Position numbers and translations under genes: made by a program
The notes under the pieces: model-generated
Told to the model about the DNA's origin: nothing
Databases searched by the model: none
Seen by the model: the letters and a program-made list of their open reading frames with translations, nothing else
Assembly: GCA_030544165.1 (NCBI GenBank)
Contig: JAUNRP010000144.1
Span: forward strand, 1-5,409
Source: a bacterium
GTDB taxonomy: Bacteria > Actinomycetota > Actinomycetes > Actinomycetales > Actinomycetaceae
DNA length: 5,409 nucleotides
Direction of reading: 5' to 3'
Shown: in pieces, positions 1 through 5,332 of the stretch
How the letters are laid out: the number at the start of each line of letters is the position of its first letter
Numbering within the stretch: the stretch's first letter is position 1

Positions 1-1
1 C

Positions 2-646
2 TCCGAGCTCTCGATGGCCGTGGCCGGGAGGGGTGGGGAGCGGCTCGCCCAGCACGGCGTGGGCGTGGTGCTGGTGCCCGCCCAGACCGCCCCCGGAGCG
101 GAACTGCGCCGCGGCGAGGTGGTGGCGGCCCTCGACGCCACGCCGGGGATCGTTCGCGTGGGCGAGACCGATGCGGGCACCGTGTGGCGCGTGTCCACGG
201 ATGCCGGTTCCGGGGCAGGCGCCCAGGGCGCTCCCGGTGCCGAGGGCGCCGAGGCCTCCGCCGGCACCTCCGCATCCGCCGGCGCCGAGGCCGCCGCATC
301 CTCCATGCACCGGATCACAGTGCGCGAGTCGGATGGCACGCTCACCCAGGAGATCCCCTCCCAGCGCGTGGGCGCCGCCGCCAGCATCGAGCGCGGCGCC
401 CCGCACCGCCTCCTGGTGCTGACCGAGCGCGCAGATCCCCACTGGCTGCTCACGGTGGACGGCTCCCGCGCCCCGGCCGCCAACCACGGCTGGCAGCAGG
501 CGTTCGCCCTCCCGGAGGCGGGTGGCGAGGCGGTGCTCTCCTACGAGCCCCCCGGGCGGCTCGCCTGGTCCATCGCCCAGGCCCTCATCCTGGGGGCCAC
601 CGCGCTGCTCGCGATCCCCGTCCGCCGGCGTCAGGAGGTGGCGTGA
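2..646 (+). CDS. C-terminal part of a large membrane glycosyltransferase (GT2-type, DUF5719-linked), 5' end outside window
   Basis: The reading frame is open to the left edge, so this is the last 214 residues of a longer protein; the ATG at 14 is probably internal. Visible order, numbered from that ATG: a small alpha/beta-like stretch ending LDATPGIVRVG and VWRV (residues 10-60), an Ala/Gly-rich linker (64-97), a beta-rich segment with VLTERADPHWLLTVDG and GWQQAFALP (101-178), one membrane helix (about 184-202) and a basic RRR tail, which suggests a cytoplasmic C-terminus. From family knowledge, this resembles the extracytoplasmic C-terminal part of the roughly 1000-residue actinobacterial family 2 glycosyltransferases encoded just before DUF5719. 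The catalytic GT-A domain is not in the window, so the enzymatic role is inferred from tail and context; a polymer-modifying or other membrane protein is possible. Its stop TGA shares its A with the next gene's ATG, indicating translational coupling. Substrate unknown. Confidence 0.72.
   Translation, partial: SELSMAVAGRGGERLAQHGVGVVLVPAQTAPGAELRRGEVVAALDATPGIVRVGETDAGTVWRVSTDAGSGAGAQGAPGAEGAEASAGTSASAGAEAAASSMHRITVRESDGTLTQEIPSQRVGAAASIERGAPHRLLVLTERADPHWLLTVDGSRAPAANHGWQQAFALPEAGGEAVLSYEPPGRLAWSIAQALILGATALLAIPVRRRQEVA
203..304 (+). repeat. Ala/Gly/Ser/Glu low-complexity linker coding stretch
   Basis: About 34 residues made almost only of Gly, Ala, Ser and Glu with a few Pro, Thr and Gln, encoded by imperfect repeats of gcc, ggc, gag and tcc codons. 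It separates the segment ending VWRV from the beta-rich segment starting around ITVRESDG in the glycosyltransferase tail. It is probably a flexible interdomain linker and likely to vary in length between strains. Confidence 0.7.
633..638 (+). promoter_or_regulatory. Ribosome binding site of the DUF5719 gene
   Basis: A perfect AGGAGG lies inside the last codons of the upstream gene, 7 bases before the ATG at 646. It fixes the DUF5719 start and supports coupled translation across the TGATG overlap. Confidence 0.8.
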
Positions 647-2145
647 TGTCCCGCATGCGCACGCTCGGTGCCACACTCTCCGCCCTGGTGCTCGTGGGCG
701 CGGGGGCCGCCGCCGTGACCTACGCCGATCAGGTGGCCCCGCCCGCCGCGCCCTCCACCTCCCGCGTCCAGGTGCATCCCGTGCCCGCGGGCGTGCTCCG
801 GCTCGTGTGCGCCCCCGCCCCCGTGATCCCCGAGGGCGCCACCGCGTACGATTCCGAGTTCACCCCCATCCCGGTCACCTCCACCGCGGCACTCACCGCC
901 GCCGCCGTCCCCCGCGAGGACACCCCCTCCTCTGCCCGGCTCCAGGCGGGGGCGGAGCCGATCGAGCTCGAGGGATCCGAGGCCCTGATCGCGCAGCTCA
1001 CCCCCTCCGATCCCGGCGCCATGCTGGTGGCCCGCCCCGTCCAGGGGGTGGCGGGACTCGTGGACGCGGCCGGCCTCTGGCGCTCCGATGCGGGCGACCT
1101 CCGCTCCCTCACGGCGCTTCCCTGCGCCCCGGCCGAGGGCGAGCAGTGGCTCGTGGGAGGCTCCACCGTGGTGGGTTCCTCCGCCGCCCTCACGCTCGCC
1201 AACCCCTCCGAGACCCCGATCACCGTGGACGTGAGTGGCTGGGGGCCGCTCGGCCCCGTGGACGTCCCCATGCTCGCCGGCCTCGTACTCGCCCCCGGCG
1301 CCGCCGAGACCTACCTGCTGGAGGCCTCCGATGCCACGCTCGAGCGCCTCGCCCTCCGCGTCCAGGCCTCCGGTGGCTCCGTGGGCGCGAGCGTCCTCCA
1401 CTCCCGCCTGGACGGCTTCACCGGCCACGGCGTGGACACCATCGGCCCCACCGCGCCCCCAGCACTGGAGCTCGTGATCCCCGGCGTCTCCCTCGCCGCC
1501 CCGGCGGAGGGATCCGAGGCGCCCAGCGCCCCCGGCCTGGTCCGCATCCTCAACCCCGGCACCACCCCGGCCACCGTGGCCCTCGCCCTGCTCACCGCCT
1601 CCGGGGAGGCGCCGATCCCCGGCGCGGTCGCCGTCACCGTGGACCCCGGCGCCGTCTTCGACGTCAACCTCGACGGCCTCCCCCCTGGCGAGCACGCCGT
1701 CTCCGTCACCTCCGACCACCCCGTGGTCGCCAGCGCGCAGGTGCTCCGTTCCCTCTCCGACGGCGGGGCCGAGGCAGCGTGGGTCAGCGCCACCCTGCCG
1801 GCAGCGCGCCTCACGTCCGCCCTTCCCGGCAGCGCGGGTGGCGCGGAGCGGCTCGCCCTCGTCCTCGCCAACCCCCACGACGACGACGCCCCGGCCCGGG
1901 TGACCCCCTACGGACCTGACGGTGGTGCTGGGGAGGTGAGGGACGTCGTCGTCCCGGCGAGGGGAACTGTGGCACTGACGGAACTGGACGGGGCCGCGGC
2001 GCTGGCGGTGGAGGCGGACCAGGGGTTGCACGGGGCGCTCGTGGCCTCGGGGGCGATTGCGGAGGGCGAGTTGGTGGCGGTGCTGCCGGCCGCGCCAGAC
2101 GGGGCCACGGCGCACGAGGTGAGCGTTGAGGTGCGGGAGAACTGA
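646..2145 (+). CDS. DUF5719 family protein, membrane-anchored extracytoplasmic protein of unknown function
   Basis: A 499-residue protein starting at an ATG that overlaps the upstream stop. Residues 1-6 are basic (two Arg), followed by a hydrophobic helix (about 7-25), so it is probably a signal anchor with the rest outside the membrane. The body is rich in Ala, Pro, Gly and Val with little charge. Three modules of about 110 residues start with LANPSETP (Asn-Pro 186-187), ILNPGTTPATV (303-304) and LANPHDDDAP (409-410). Each continues as beta strands with a 'V-x-PG/AR-x-x-x-x-L' turn. Two Cys (55 and 160) could form an extracytoplasmic disulfide. DUF5719 proteins are characteristically encoded after the large glycosyltransferase in Actinobacteria; function is unknown, and a role in envelope polymer assembly or partner binding is inference from location only. 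The last 70 or so codons differ sharply in synonymous codon use from the rest. Confidence 0.85.
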   Translation: MSRMRTLGATLSALVLVGAGAAAVTYADQVAPPAAPSTSRVQVHPVPAGVLRLVCAPAPVIPEGATAYDSEFTPIPVTSTAALTAAAVPREDTPSSARLQAGAEPIELEGSEALIAQLTPSDPGAMLVARPVQGVAGLVDAAGLWRSDAGDLRSLTALPCAPAEGEQWLVGGSTVVGSSAALTLANPSETPITVDVSGWGPLGPVDVPMLAGLVLAPGAAETYLLEASDATLERLALRVQASGGSVGASVLHSRLDGFTGHGVDTIGPTAPPALELVIPGVSLAAPAEGSEAPSAPGLVRILNPGTTPATVALALLTASGEAPIPGAVAVTVDPGAVFDVNLDGLPPGEHAVSVTSDHPVVASAQVLRSLSDGGAEAAWVSATLPAARLTSALPGSAGGAERLALVLANPHDDDAPARVTPYGPDGGAGEVRDVVVPARGTVALTELDGAAALAVEADQGLHGALVASGAIAEGELVAVLPAAPDGATAHEVSVEVREN

Positions 2146-2146
2146 G

Positions 2147-2590
2147 CTAGTCGCGCGGGTAGTCCGGGTCCACGTCCCAGGGCTGGACGCCCAGGAGCCC
2201 GGCCGCCTGTTCGGCGAGCACCATGCCCACGAACTCGGCGGTGTCCCGCGTGCCCTCCACGCGCCCCACCACGGGCATGCGGTAGATCACCACGCGGGCG
2301 GGCACCCCGGTGGCGCGATCGGCGGGGAAGGCGCGGCCGAGCGTGACGGCGTGCTCCTCCCACGGGCTCGGATCGGAGGGAGGGATCTCCTCCACGCCGA
2401 ACTCCGTTCCCGCGAGCGATTCGTTGCGATCCAGCAGCTTGGCGGCGGCGCGGGAGACGATGCGATCGAACTGTTCGGACCTGCTCTTCCACGCGGGCAG
2501 CGCGGGCGGGATCAGGGGGCCGCGGACGCCGCGCCCGTGCCGATCGCGGCGGCGGGCGCCGCGCCGGGGCGGGATCTCGGGCAGGTGCAC
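2147..2590 (-). CDS. Metallopeptidase family (zincin-like, PF06262-type) protein with degenerate active site
   Basis: A 147-residue soluble protein with no signal peptide or membrane helix. The GTG at 2590 is chosen because no other ATG/GTG/TTG lies in frame before the upstream stop, and because it gives the basic N-terminus RRRDRHGRGVRGP (residues 13-25) that I recall as typical of this actinobacterial group. The middle (40-120) contains FDRIVSRAAAKLLDR and PARVVIYRMPV. The C-terminal helix, where zincin-like members carry HExxH or HE-x4-EQ, reads VGMVLAEQ (121-128): the EQ is kept but the His and Glu positions are Gly122 and Met123. Zinc binding and peptidase activity are therefore doubtful, and the name describes only the fold family. 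It converges on DUF5719 with one base between the stops and diverges from DUF3499, its usual neighbour. Its mRNA is probably leaderless. Function unknown. Confidence 0.8.
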   Translation of the reverse strand: MHLPEIPPRRGARRRDRHGRGVRGPLIPPALPAWKSRSEQFDRIVSRAAAKLLDRNESLAGTEFGVEEIPPSDPSPWEEHAVTLGRAFPADRATGVPARVVIYRMPVVGRVEGTRDTAEFVGMVLAEQAAGLLGVQPWDVDPDYPRD

Positions 2591-2596
2591 CCGCCC

Positions 2597-2602
2597 ATCG
2601 TA
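2597..2602 (-). promoter_or_regulatory. Putative -10 box for leaderless metallopeptidase-family gene
   Basis: On the minus strand TACGAT (fits TAnnnT) ends 6 bases before the GTG at 2590, so transcription would start at or next to the start codon. There is no Shine-Dalgarno between them. No good -35 box is visible. Confidence 0.5.
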
Positions 2603-2638
2603 GGGCGAGCCGGTGTGTGTGCGGGGGAGGTGGGGCGG

Positions 2639-2644
2639 TAGCCT
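2639..2644 (+). promoter_or_regulatory. Putative -10 box for leaderless DUF3499-Trm112 operon
   Basis: TAGCCT fits the actinobacterial TAnnnT consensus and ends 8 bases before the GTG at 2653, which places the mRNA start within a few bases of, or on, the start codon. The purine run GGGAGG at 2625-2630 is 22 bases from that GTG, too far for a normal ribosome binding site. It shares the short divergent region with the metallopeptidase-family promoter. Confidence 0.5.
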
Positions 2645-2652
2645 TGCCAGTT

Positions 2653-3057
2653 GTGAGAGTCAGCCGGCAGTGTTCCCGTAGCGCGTGTACCCGCGCCGCC
2701 GTGGCGACCCTCACCTACGACTACACCGACTCCACCGCCGTGCTGGGCCCGCTCTCCACCTCGGCCGAGCCCCACGCGTACGACCTGTGCGAGGGCCACG
2801 CCGAGTCCCTCACCGTCCCGCGGGGCTGGCAGGTGGTGCGGCTCGCCGCCCGCTTCGAGCCGGCGCCGCCCTCCGACGACGACATCTCCGCGTTGGCCGA
2901 CGCCGTGCGGGAGGCCTCGCGCCACCGGCCGCAGCCGCGGGTGGCGGACCGGCGTCCGCGGGTCTCCGCCGCCCCGGTGACGCACGATGTGGTGGACCCT
3001 GCGGTGGCCCGCCGGGCGGCGTTCCGTGTGGTGGAGGGAGGAGCGGGGGATGACTGA
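2653..3057 (+). CDS. DUF3499 family protein, probable small zinc-binding protein
   Basis: A 134-residue soluble protein. I place the start at GTG 2653, giving MRVSRQCSRSAC, because the family's conserved block begins here and a -10-like box lies just upstream; the longer frame from GTG 2617 would add Gly-rich non-conserved residues. The N-terminal half is the conserved core: Cys7 and Cys12, then ATLTYDYTDSTAVLGPL, AEPHAYDLC (Cys46) with His49 three residues on, and PRGWQVVRL. The C-x4-C plus C-x2-H arrangement suggests one zinc site (inference). The C-terminal half (about 70-134) is Arg/Pro/Asp-rich and probably poorly ordered. DUF3499 is conserved in Actinobacteria beside the zincin-like gene and phosphomannomutase; its function is unknown. 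The stop overlaps the start of the Trm112 gene, so the two form an operon. Confidence 0.85.
   Translation: MRVSRQCSRSACTRAAVATLTYDYTDSTAVLGPLSTSAEPHAYDLCEGHAESLTVPRGWQVVRLAARFEPAPPSDDDISALADAVREASRHRPQPRVADRRPRVSAAPVTHDVVDPAVARRAAFRVVEGGAGDD
3036..3043 (+). promoter_or_regulatory. Ribosome binding site of the Trm112 gene
   Basis: GGGAGGAG lies within the 3' end of the DUF3499 gene, 6 bases before the ATG at 3050. It selects this ATG over the upstream in-frame GTG at 2987, which lies inside DUF3499. Confidence 0.75.
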
Positions 3058-3235
3058 TTCGCTGCCCGAGTGGGTGCGATCCGCGCTGCGGTGCCCGGAG
3101 ACCGGCGCCGAGCTGGATGATGTGGCGGGTCCGGATGGCCCCGAGCTGGTTTCCCGCGATCCCTCCGAGCCGCTGGCCTACCCCGTGCGCGGGGGAGTTC
3201 CGGTGATGCTGCCCGATGAGGCGCGCACGATCTAG
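3050..3235 (+). CDS. Trm112 family protein (Cys-poor actinobacterial type)
   Basis: A 61-residue protein starting at an ATG that overlaps the end of DUF3499 by 8 bases (coupled translation). The order is: a helix-like start (MTDSLPEWVRSALRCPETG), a variable Asp/Pro/Gly loop, and the conserved end LAYPVRGGVPVMLPDEAR (residues 42-59), which matches the Trm112/UPF0434 signature. In Zn-binding members the fold carries four Cys; here only Cys15 remains, so metal binding is unlikely. From the family, eukaryotic and archaeal Trm112 activate methyltransferases, while the role of bacterial members is poorly defined and a small partner/stabiliser role is inference. In many Actinobacteria this gene follows a phosphomannomutase gene, which is absent here. 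Its TAG stop is in the same CTAG as the stop of the convergent RDD gene. Confidence 0.85.
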   Translation: MTDSLPEWVRSALRCPETGAELDDVAGPDGPELVSRDPSEPLAYPVRGGVPVMLPDEARTI

Positions 3236-4056
3236 TTCCCGGAGTCCTGCACGCCGTGGGGGAGTGCGGCCAGCGCCGTGAGTTCCGCTGAGTCTGACGC
3301 GCGCTGTTCCAGGGCCACGGCGTACTCCCGGTCCCGCCGGGTGGCGAGCACGGCGGCCAGGAACCGCTCCGGATGCGTTCCGTGTGGTGGCCGCGGCGCC
3401 ACGTACTTCTCCGCCTCCGCCGCGAGTTCGAGCCCGAGCTCGCTCCGGACCTTCGGCGTGAGGGTTCCGGTGCGGGCCAGGTACTTGCGCGCGTACAGAG
3501 AGACCCGGTCCGGGAGTGAGCGCATGTCCGCGTTGGCGGCCCACGCCTCCAGCTCGGGCGGGCAGAGGATGGGGAGGTCCGACTCCTCGGTGCCCCCGAT
3601 CCGCGCCACATACGTGCCCGCCAGCAGGTCCCCGAGCCTCTTGGAGCGCGGGTTGAGGCTCGCCACCACGAGCGCAACCAGGCCGAACGTGATCACCATC
3701 TCCACGAACGCGGCCCCCCACCTGGTGAGGGAGTGCCGGAAGGCGACCGGTCCGCCGTCGTCCCGAACAACCCGGGTGCCGGTGATGAACTTCCCCAGCG
3801 AGCGGCCGCGGGTGAGCGTCTCCACGGCGGTGGGGATGACCACGGCCACGAGGATGACGAGGGAGGTGGTGATGGTGCGGACCTGCGCATCGTTGAGGGA
3901 GGCGAACCGATCGAGCACCATCACGAGGGAGAGGAGCAGCACGGCGATCGTGAAGCCGAAATCGATGATGGTGGACACCGCGCGCGTCATGACGCTGGCC
4001 GGGCGTGCCTCGATCGCGACCGCCTCACCGGTCATGATCACATCGAGCTGGCTCAT
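3232..4056 (-). CDS. RDD family integral membrane protein
   Basis: A 274-residue protein with an ATG start fixed by a strong AAGGAGG. The RDD domain covers residues 20-152: R25/A26 and D32 at the entry to the first membrane helix (about 31-50), a second helix (about 62-80), the signature RGRSLGKFITGTRVV (83-97), a third helix (about 115-133) and NPRSKRLGDLLAGTYVAR (135-152). The remaining 120 residues are soluble and charged (LYARKYLARTGTLTPKVRSEL, then HPERFLAAVLATRRDRE), an extension I associate with the actinobacterial members paired with SpoIIM. RDD proteins are mostly uncharacterised; transport or ion exchange has been suggested for some, but I do not assign a substrate. Divergent from the SpoIIM-family gene across 66 bases, a pairing conserved in Actinobacteria that suggests joint function in the membrane. 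Converges with Trm112 with a 4-base overlap. Confidence 0.9.
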   Translation of the reverse strand: MSQLDVIMTGEAVAIEARPASVMTRAVSTIIDFGFTIAVLLLSLVMVLDRFASLNDAQVRTITTSLVILVAVVIPTAVETLTRGRSLGKFITGTRVVRDDGGPVAFRHSLTRWGAAFVEMVITFGLVALVVASLNPRSKRLGDLLAGTYVARIGGTEESDLPILCPPELEAWAANADMRSLPDRVSLYARKYLARTGTLTPKVRSELGLELAAEAEKYVAPRPPHGTHPERFLAAVLATRRDREYAVALEQRASDSAELTALAALPHGVQDSGN

Positions 4057-4060
4057 CCGC

Positions 4061-4067
4061 CCTCCTT
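4061..4067 (-). promoter_or_regulatory. Ribosome binding site of the RDD gene
   Basis: On the minus strand AAGGAGG lies 4 bases before the ATG at 4056, a strong match at slightly short spacing. This gene has a short leader, in contrast to its leaderless-looking divergent neighbour. Confidence 0.7.
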
Positions 4068-4077
4068 CCCTGGGGCC

Positions 4078-4083
4078 AGCCTA
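4078..4083 (-). promoter_or_regulatory. Putative -10 box of the RDD gene
   Basis: On the minus strand TAGGCT fits TAnnnT. Transcription would begin about 7 bases on, near 4071, leaving a leader of roughly 15 bases that includes the AAGGAGG. No clear -35 box is visible. Confidence 0.4.
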
Positions 4084-4110
4084 GGGCAGCCGGGGGCGTG
4101 GCGGCTGTGG

Positions 4111-4116
4111 CAGAGT
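4111..4116 (+). promoter_or_regulatory. Putative -10 box for leaderless SpoIIM-family gene
   Basis: CAGAGT ends exactly 6 bases before the GTG at 4123. It is a weaker match to TAnnnT than the other boxes, but position and absence of a Shine-Dalgarno before the start are consistent with a leaderless mRNA beginning at the GTG. Confidence 0.35.
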
Positions 4117-4122
4117 GGGGCC

Positions 4123-5118
4123 GTGGATACCGATGCCTACGCCGCCGCCCACCGCGCGGAGTGGAAGAGGCTCGAGGAGCTCTCGCGGCGTCGTCGGCTG
4201 AGCGGGGCCGAGGTGGACGAGCTCACGGGACTGTACCGGGCGGGCGCGGCCCACCTCTCGCGGATCCGCACGCAATCGCCGGACCCGGCGCTGATCTCCC
4301 GGCTCTCCACCACGCTCGGGGAGGCGCGTGCGCGGTTGGCGCCCGCGCGGGGGATCGGGCCGGAGCACCTGGCGCGATTCCTTCTCGTGACCTTGCCGGC
4401 GGCCTTCTACCGGGTGCGGTGGTGGACGGTGGGCGTGTTGGTGGTGTTCGTGGTGCTGGGGGTGGCCTCGGGGTGGTGGTTCACGCAATCGCCGTCCTTC
4501 CAGGCGCAGGTGGGGACGCCCTCGCAGCTCCAGCAGTACGCGAACGAGGCTTTCGAGGCGTACTACTCCAACTACCCCGCCCCGGACTTCGCGGCCCAGC
4601 TCTGGACCAACAACGCGTGGATCGCGTTCCAGGCGGTGGGCGGCGGAGTGACGGGTGTGTGGCCCGCGTACCTGCTGTGGCAGAACGCCATCAACGTGGG
4701 CGTGGCCGGCGGGATCATGGCGGTGCACGGGGACCTCGGGGTTTTCTTCGGGCTGATCCTGCCGCACGGGCTCATGGAGCTCACGGCGGTGTTCGTGGCC
4801 CTCGGTGCCGGATTCAAGATGTTCTGGACCGTGGTGGTGCCGGGAGATCGCAGTTGGATCCGGGCGCTGCGCGAGGAGGGCACCCGGCTGATCGTGGTGG
4901 CCGTGGGCTTGGTGATGGTGATGGGGGTCTCGGCCATCGTGGAGGCGTTCGTGACGCCCTCCGGGTTGCCCACGTGGGGGAAGATCGCGATCGGCGCTGC
5001 TGTGCTGGCGGGGTACTGGGTGTACACCCTGGTGCTGGGCCGCCGGGCCGTGCGCATGGGGGACCTGGGCGATCTGGCCGAGGAGCACGGCGGGTATACC
5101 GTGCTCGAGGCGGCTTAA
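4123..5118 (+). CDS. Stage II sporulation protein M (SpoIIM) family integral membrane protein
   Basis: A 331-residue protein. GTG 4123 is chosen because the following residues (VDTDAYAAAHRAEWKRLEEL) form the usual family N-terminus; the frame is open further upstream, but that part is antisense to the RDD gene. Residues 1-80 are a soluble, charged helical domain (LSGAEVDELTGLYRAGAAHL). Five membrane segments follow: about 100-119, 163-186, 204-235 (with LPHGLMELTAVFVALGAG), 254-276 and 285-305. An extracytoplasmic loop lies between the first two, and the end is a short cytoplasmic tail with RRAVRMGDLGDLAEEHGG. In Bacillus SpoIIM takes part in the engulfment complex, but these actinobacterial homologues occur in non-sporulating species, so the name indicates homology only. 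The divergent pairing with the RDD gene suggests a shared membrane role. Codon choice is strikingly G-rich (gtg, ggg, gcg). Confidence 0.9.
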   Translation: MDTDAYAAAHRAEWKRLEELSRRRRLSGAEVDELTGLYRAGAAHLSRIRTQSPDPALISRLSTTLGEARARLAPARGIGPEHLARFLLVTLPAAFYRVRWWTVGVLVVFVVLGVASGWWFTQSPSFQAQVGTPSQLQQYANEAFEAYYSNYPAPDFAAQLWTNNAWIAFQAVGGGVTGVWPAYLLWQNAINVGVAGGIMAVHGDLGVFFGLILPHGLMELTAVFVALGAGFKMFWTVVVPGDRSWIRALREEGTRLIVVAVGLVMVMGVSAIVEAFVTPSGLPTWGKIAIGAAVLAGYWVYTLVLGRRAVRMGDLGDLAEEHGGYTVLEAA

Positions 5119-5191
5119 GGGTGGCTCCATCGGCAGCCCGCTCGCGGTGCGTGGCGGCGGGCGGTGGCTACCGGCTCCCCGGGACGTTCCG

Positions 5192-5218
5192 TCTCCCCTC
5201 TGCGCAGCTTCGGACCCC
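5192..5218 (+). repeat. Degenerate direct repeat, copy A
   Basis: This 27-base stretch starts TCTCCCCT, has GCGCA in the middle and ends GACCCC. It matches copy B (5306-5332) at 22 of 27 positions without gaps, and both are preceded by a CGGG(A/G)CGTTC block. Confidence 0.6.
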
Positions 5219-5223
5219 TGGCT

Positions 5224-5234
5224 TCACGGGGCGT
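5224..5234 (+). repeat. Exact 11-base direct repeat TCACGGGGCGT, first copy
   Basis: TCACGGGGCGT is repeated exactly at 5292-5302. The second copy leads straight into repeat copy B, whereas the first leads into CCGGCTCCC, so repeat modules are shuffled relative to one another. Confidence 0.6.
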
Positions 5235-5291
5235 GCCGGCTCCCGGTGGCAACGGGCGCGCGGTGTCTGCCGGTTCCCGTAGGCGGCCGTC

Positions 5292-5332
5292 TCACGGGGC
5301 GTTCTTCTCCCCTATACGCACCCTCCGACCCC
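5292..5332 (+). repeat. Degenerate direct repeat, copy B with TCACGGGGCGT leader
   Basis: The exact 11-base repeat (5292-5302) is followed within three bases by the 27-base block (5306-5332) that resembles copy A. Start-to-start distance of the 27-base blocks is 114 bases. Confidence 0.6.

Larger units (their letters stand above)
5171..5278 (+). repeat. Three copies of CCGGYTCCC
   Basis: CCGGCTCCC at 5171-5179 and 5236-5244, and CCGGTTCCC at 5270-5278, each preceded by TA or TG. They are unevenly spaced (65 and 34 bases), so they are pieces of a degenerate repeat rather than a regular tandem array. Confidence 0.5.

Noticed and set aside
631..2115. A 494-codon open frame on the minus strand, antisense to the DUF5719 gene
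   Set aside because: Its translation is dominated by Gly, Arg, His and Glu with no domain-like pattern, as expected for a shadow frame of a GC-rich gene. The plus strand has a clear ribosome binding site, signal anchor and repeat modules.
2617..2652. Longer DUF3499 start at GTG 2617
   Set aside because: It adds a Gly-rich non-conserved stretch and would place the putative -10 box inside the coding region.
1908..2714. A 268-codon minus-strand frame crossing three annotated genes
   Set aside because: It is Arg/Pro/Ala-rich low complexity, crosses the convergent junction and the divergent promoter region, and competes with the better-supported 147-residue protein in another frame.
3733..4122. 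Upstream extension of the SpoIIM-family frame
   Set aside because: The frame is open, but the extension is antisense to the RDD gene, is Asp/Gly/His-rich and lacks family similarity. The family N-terminus begins at GTG 4123.
4081..5130. A 349-codon minus-strand frame opposite the SpoIIM-family gene
   Set aside because: It is rich in His, Pro and Arg without hydrophobic structure. The plus-strand frame has five membrane helices and family motifs.
5136..5162. Hairpin GCCCGC/GCGGGC after the SpoIIM-family stop as a terminator
   Set aside because: The stem is only 6 pairs with a 15-base loop and no T-tract. Such pairs arise by chance in this base composition.
5295..5312. GGGG...CCCC inverted repeat in repeat copy B
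   Set aside because: The arms are only 4 bases and lie within a GC-rich repeat, so this is too weak to call a structured RNA or operator.
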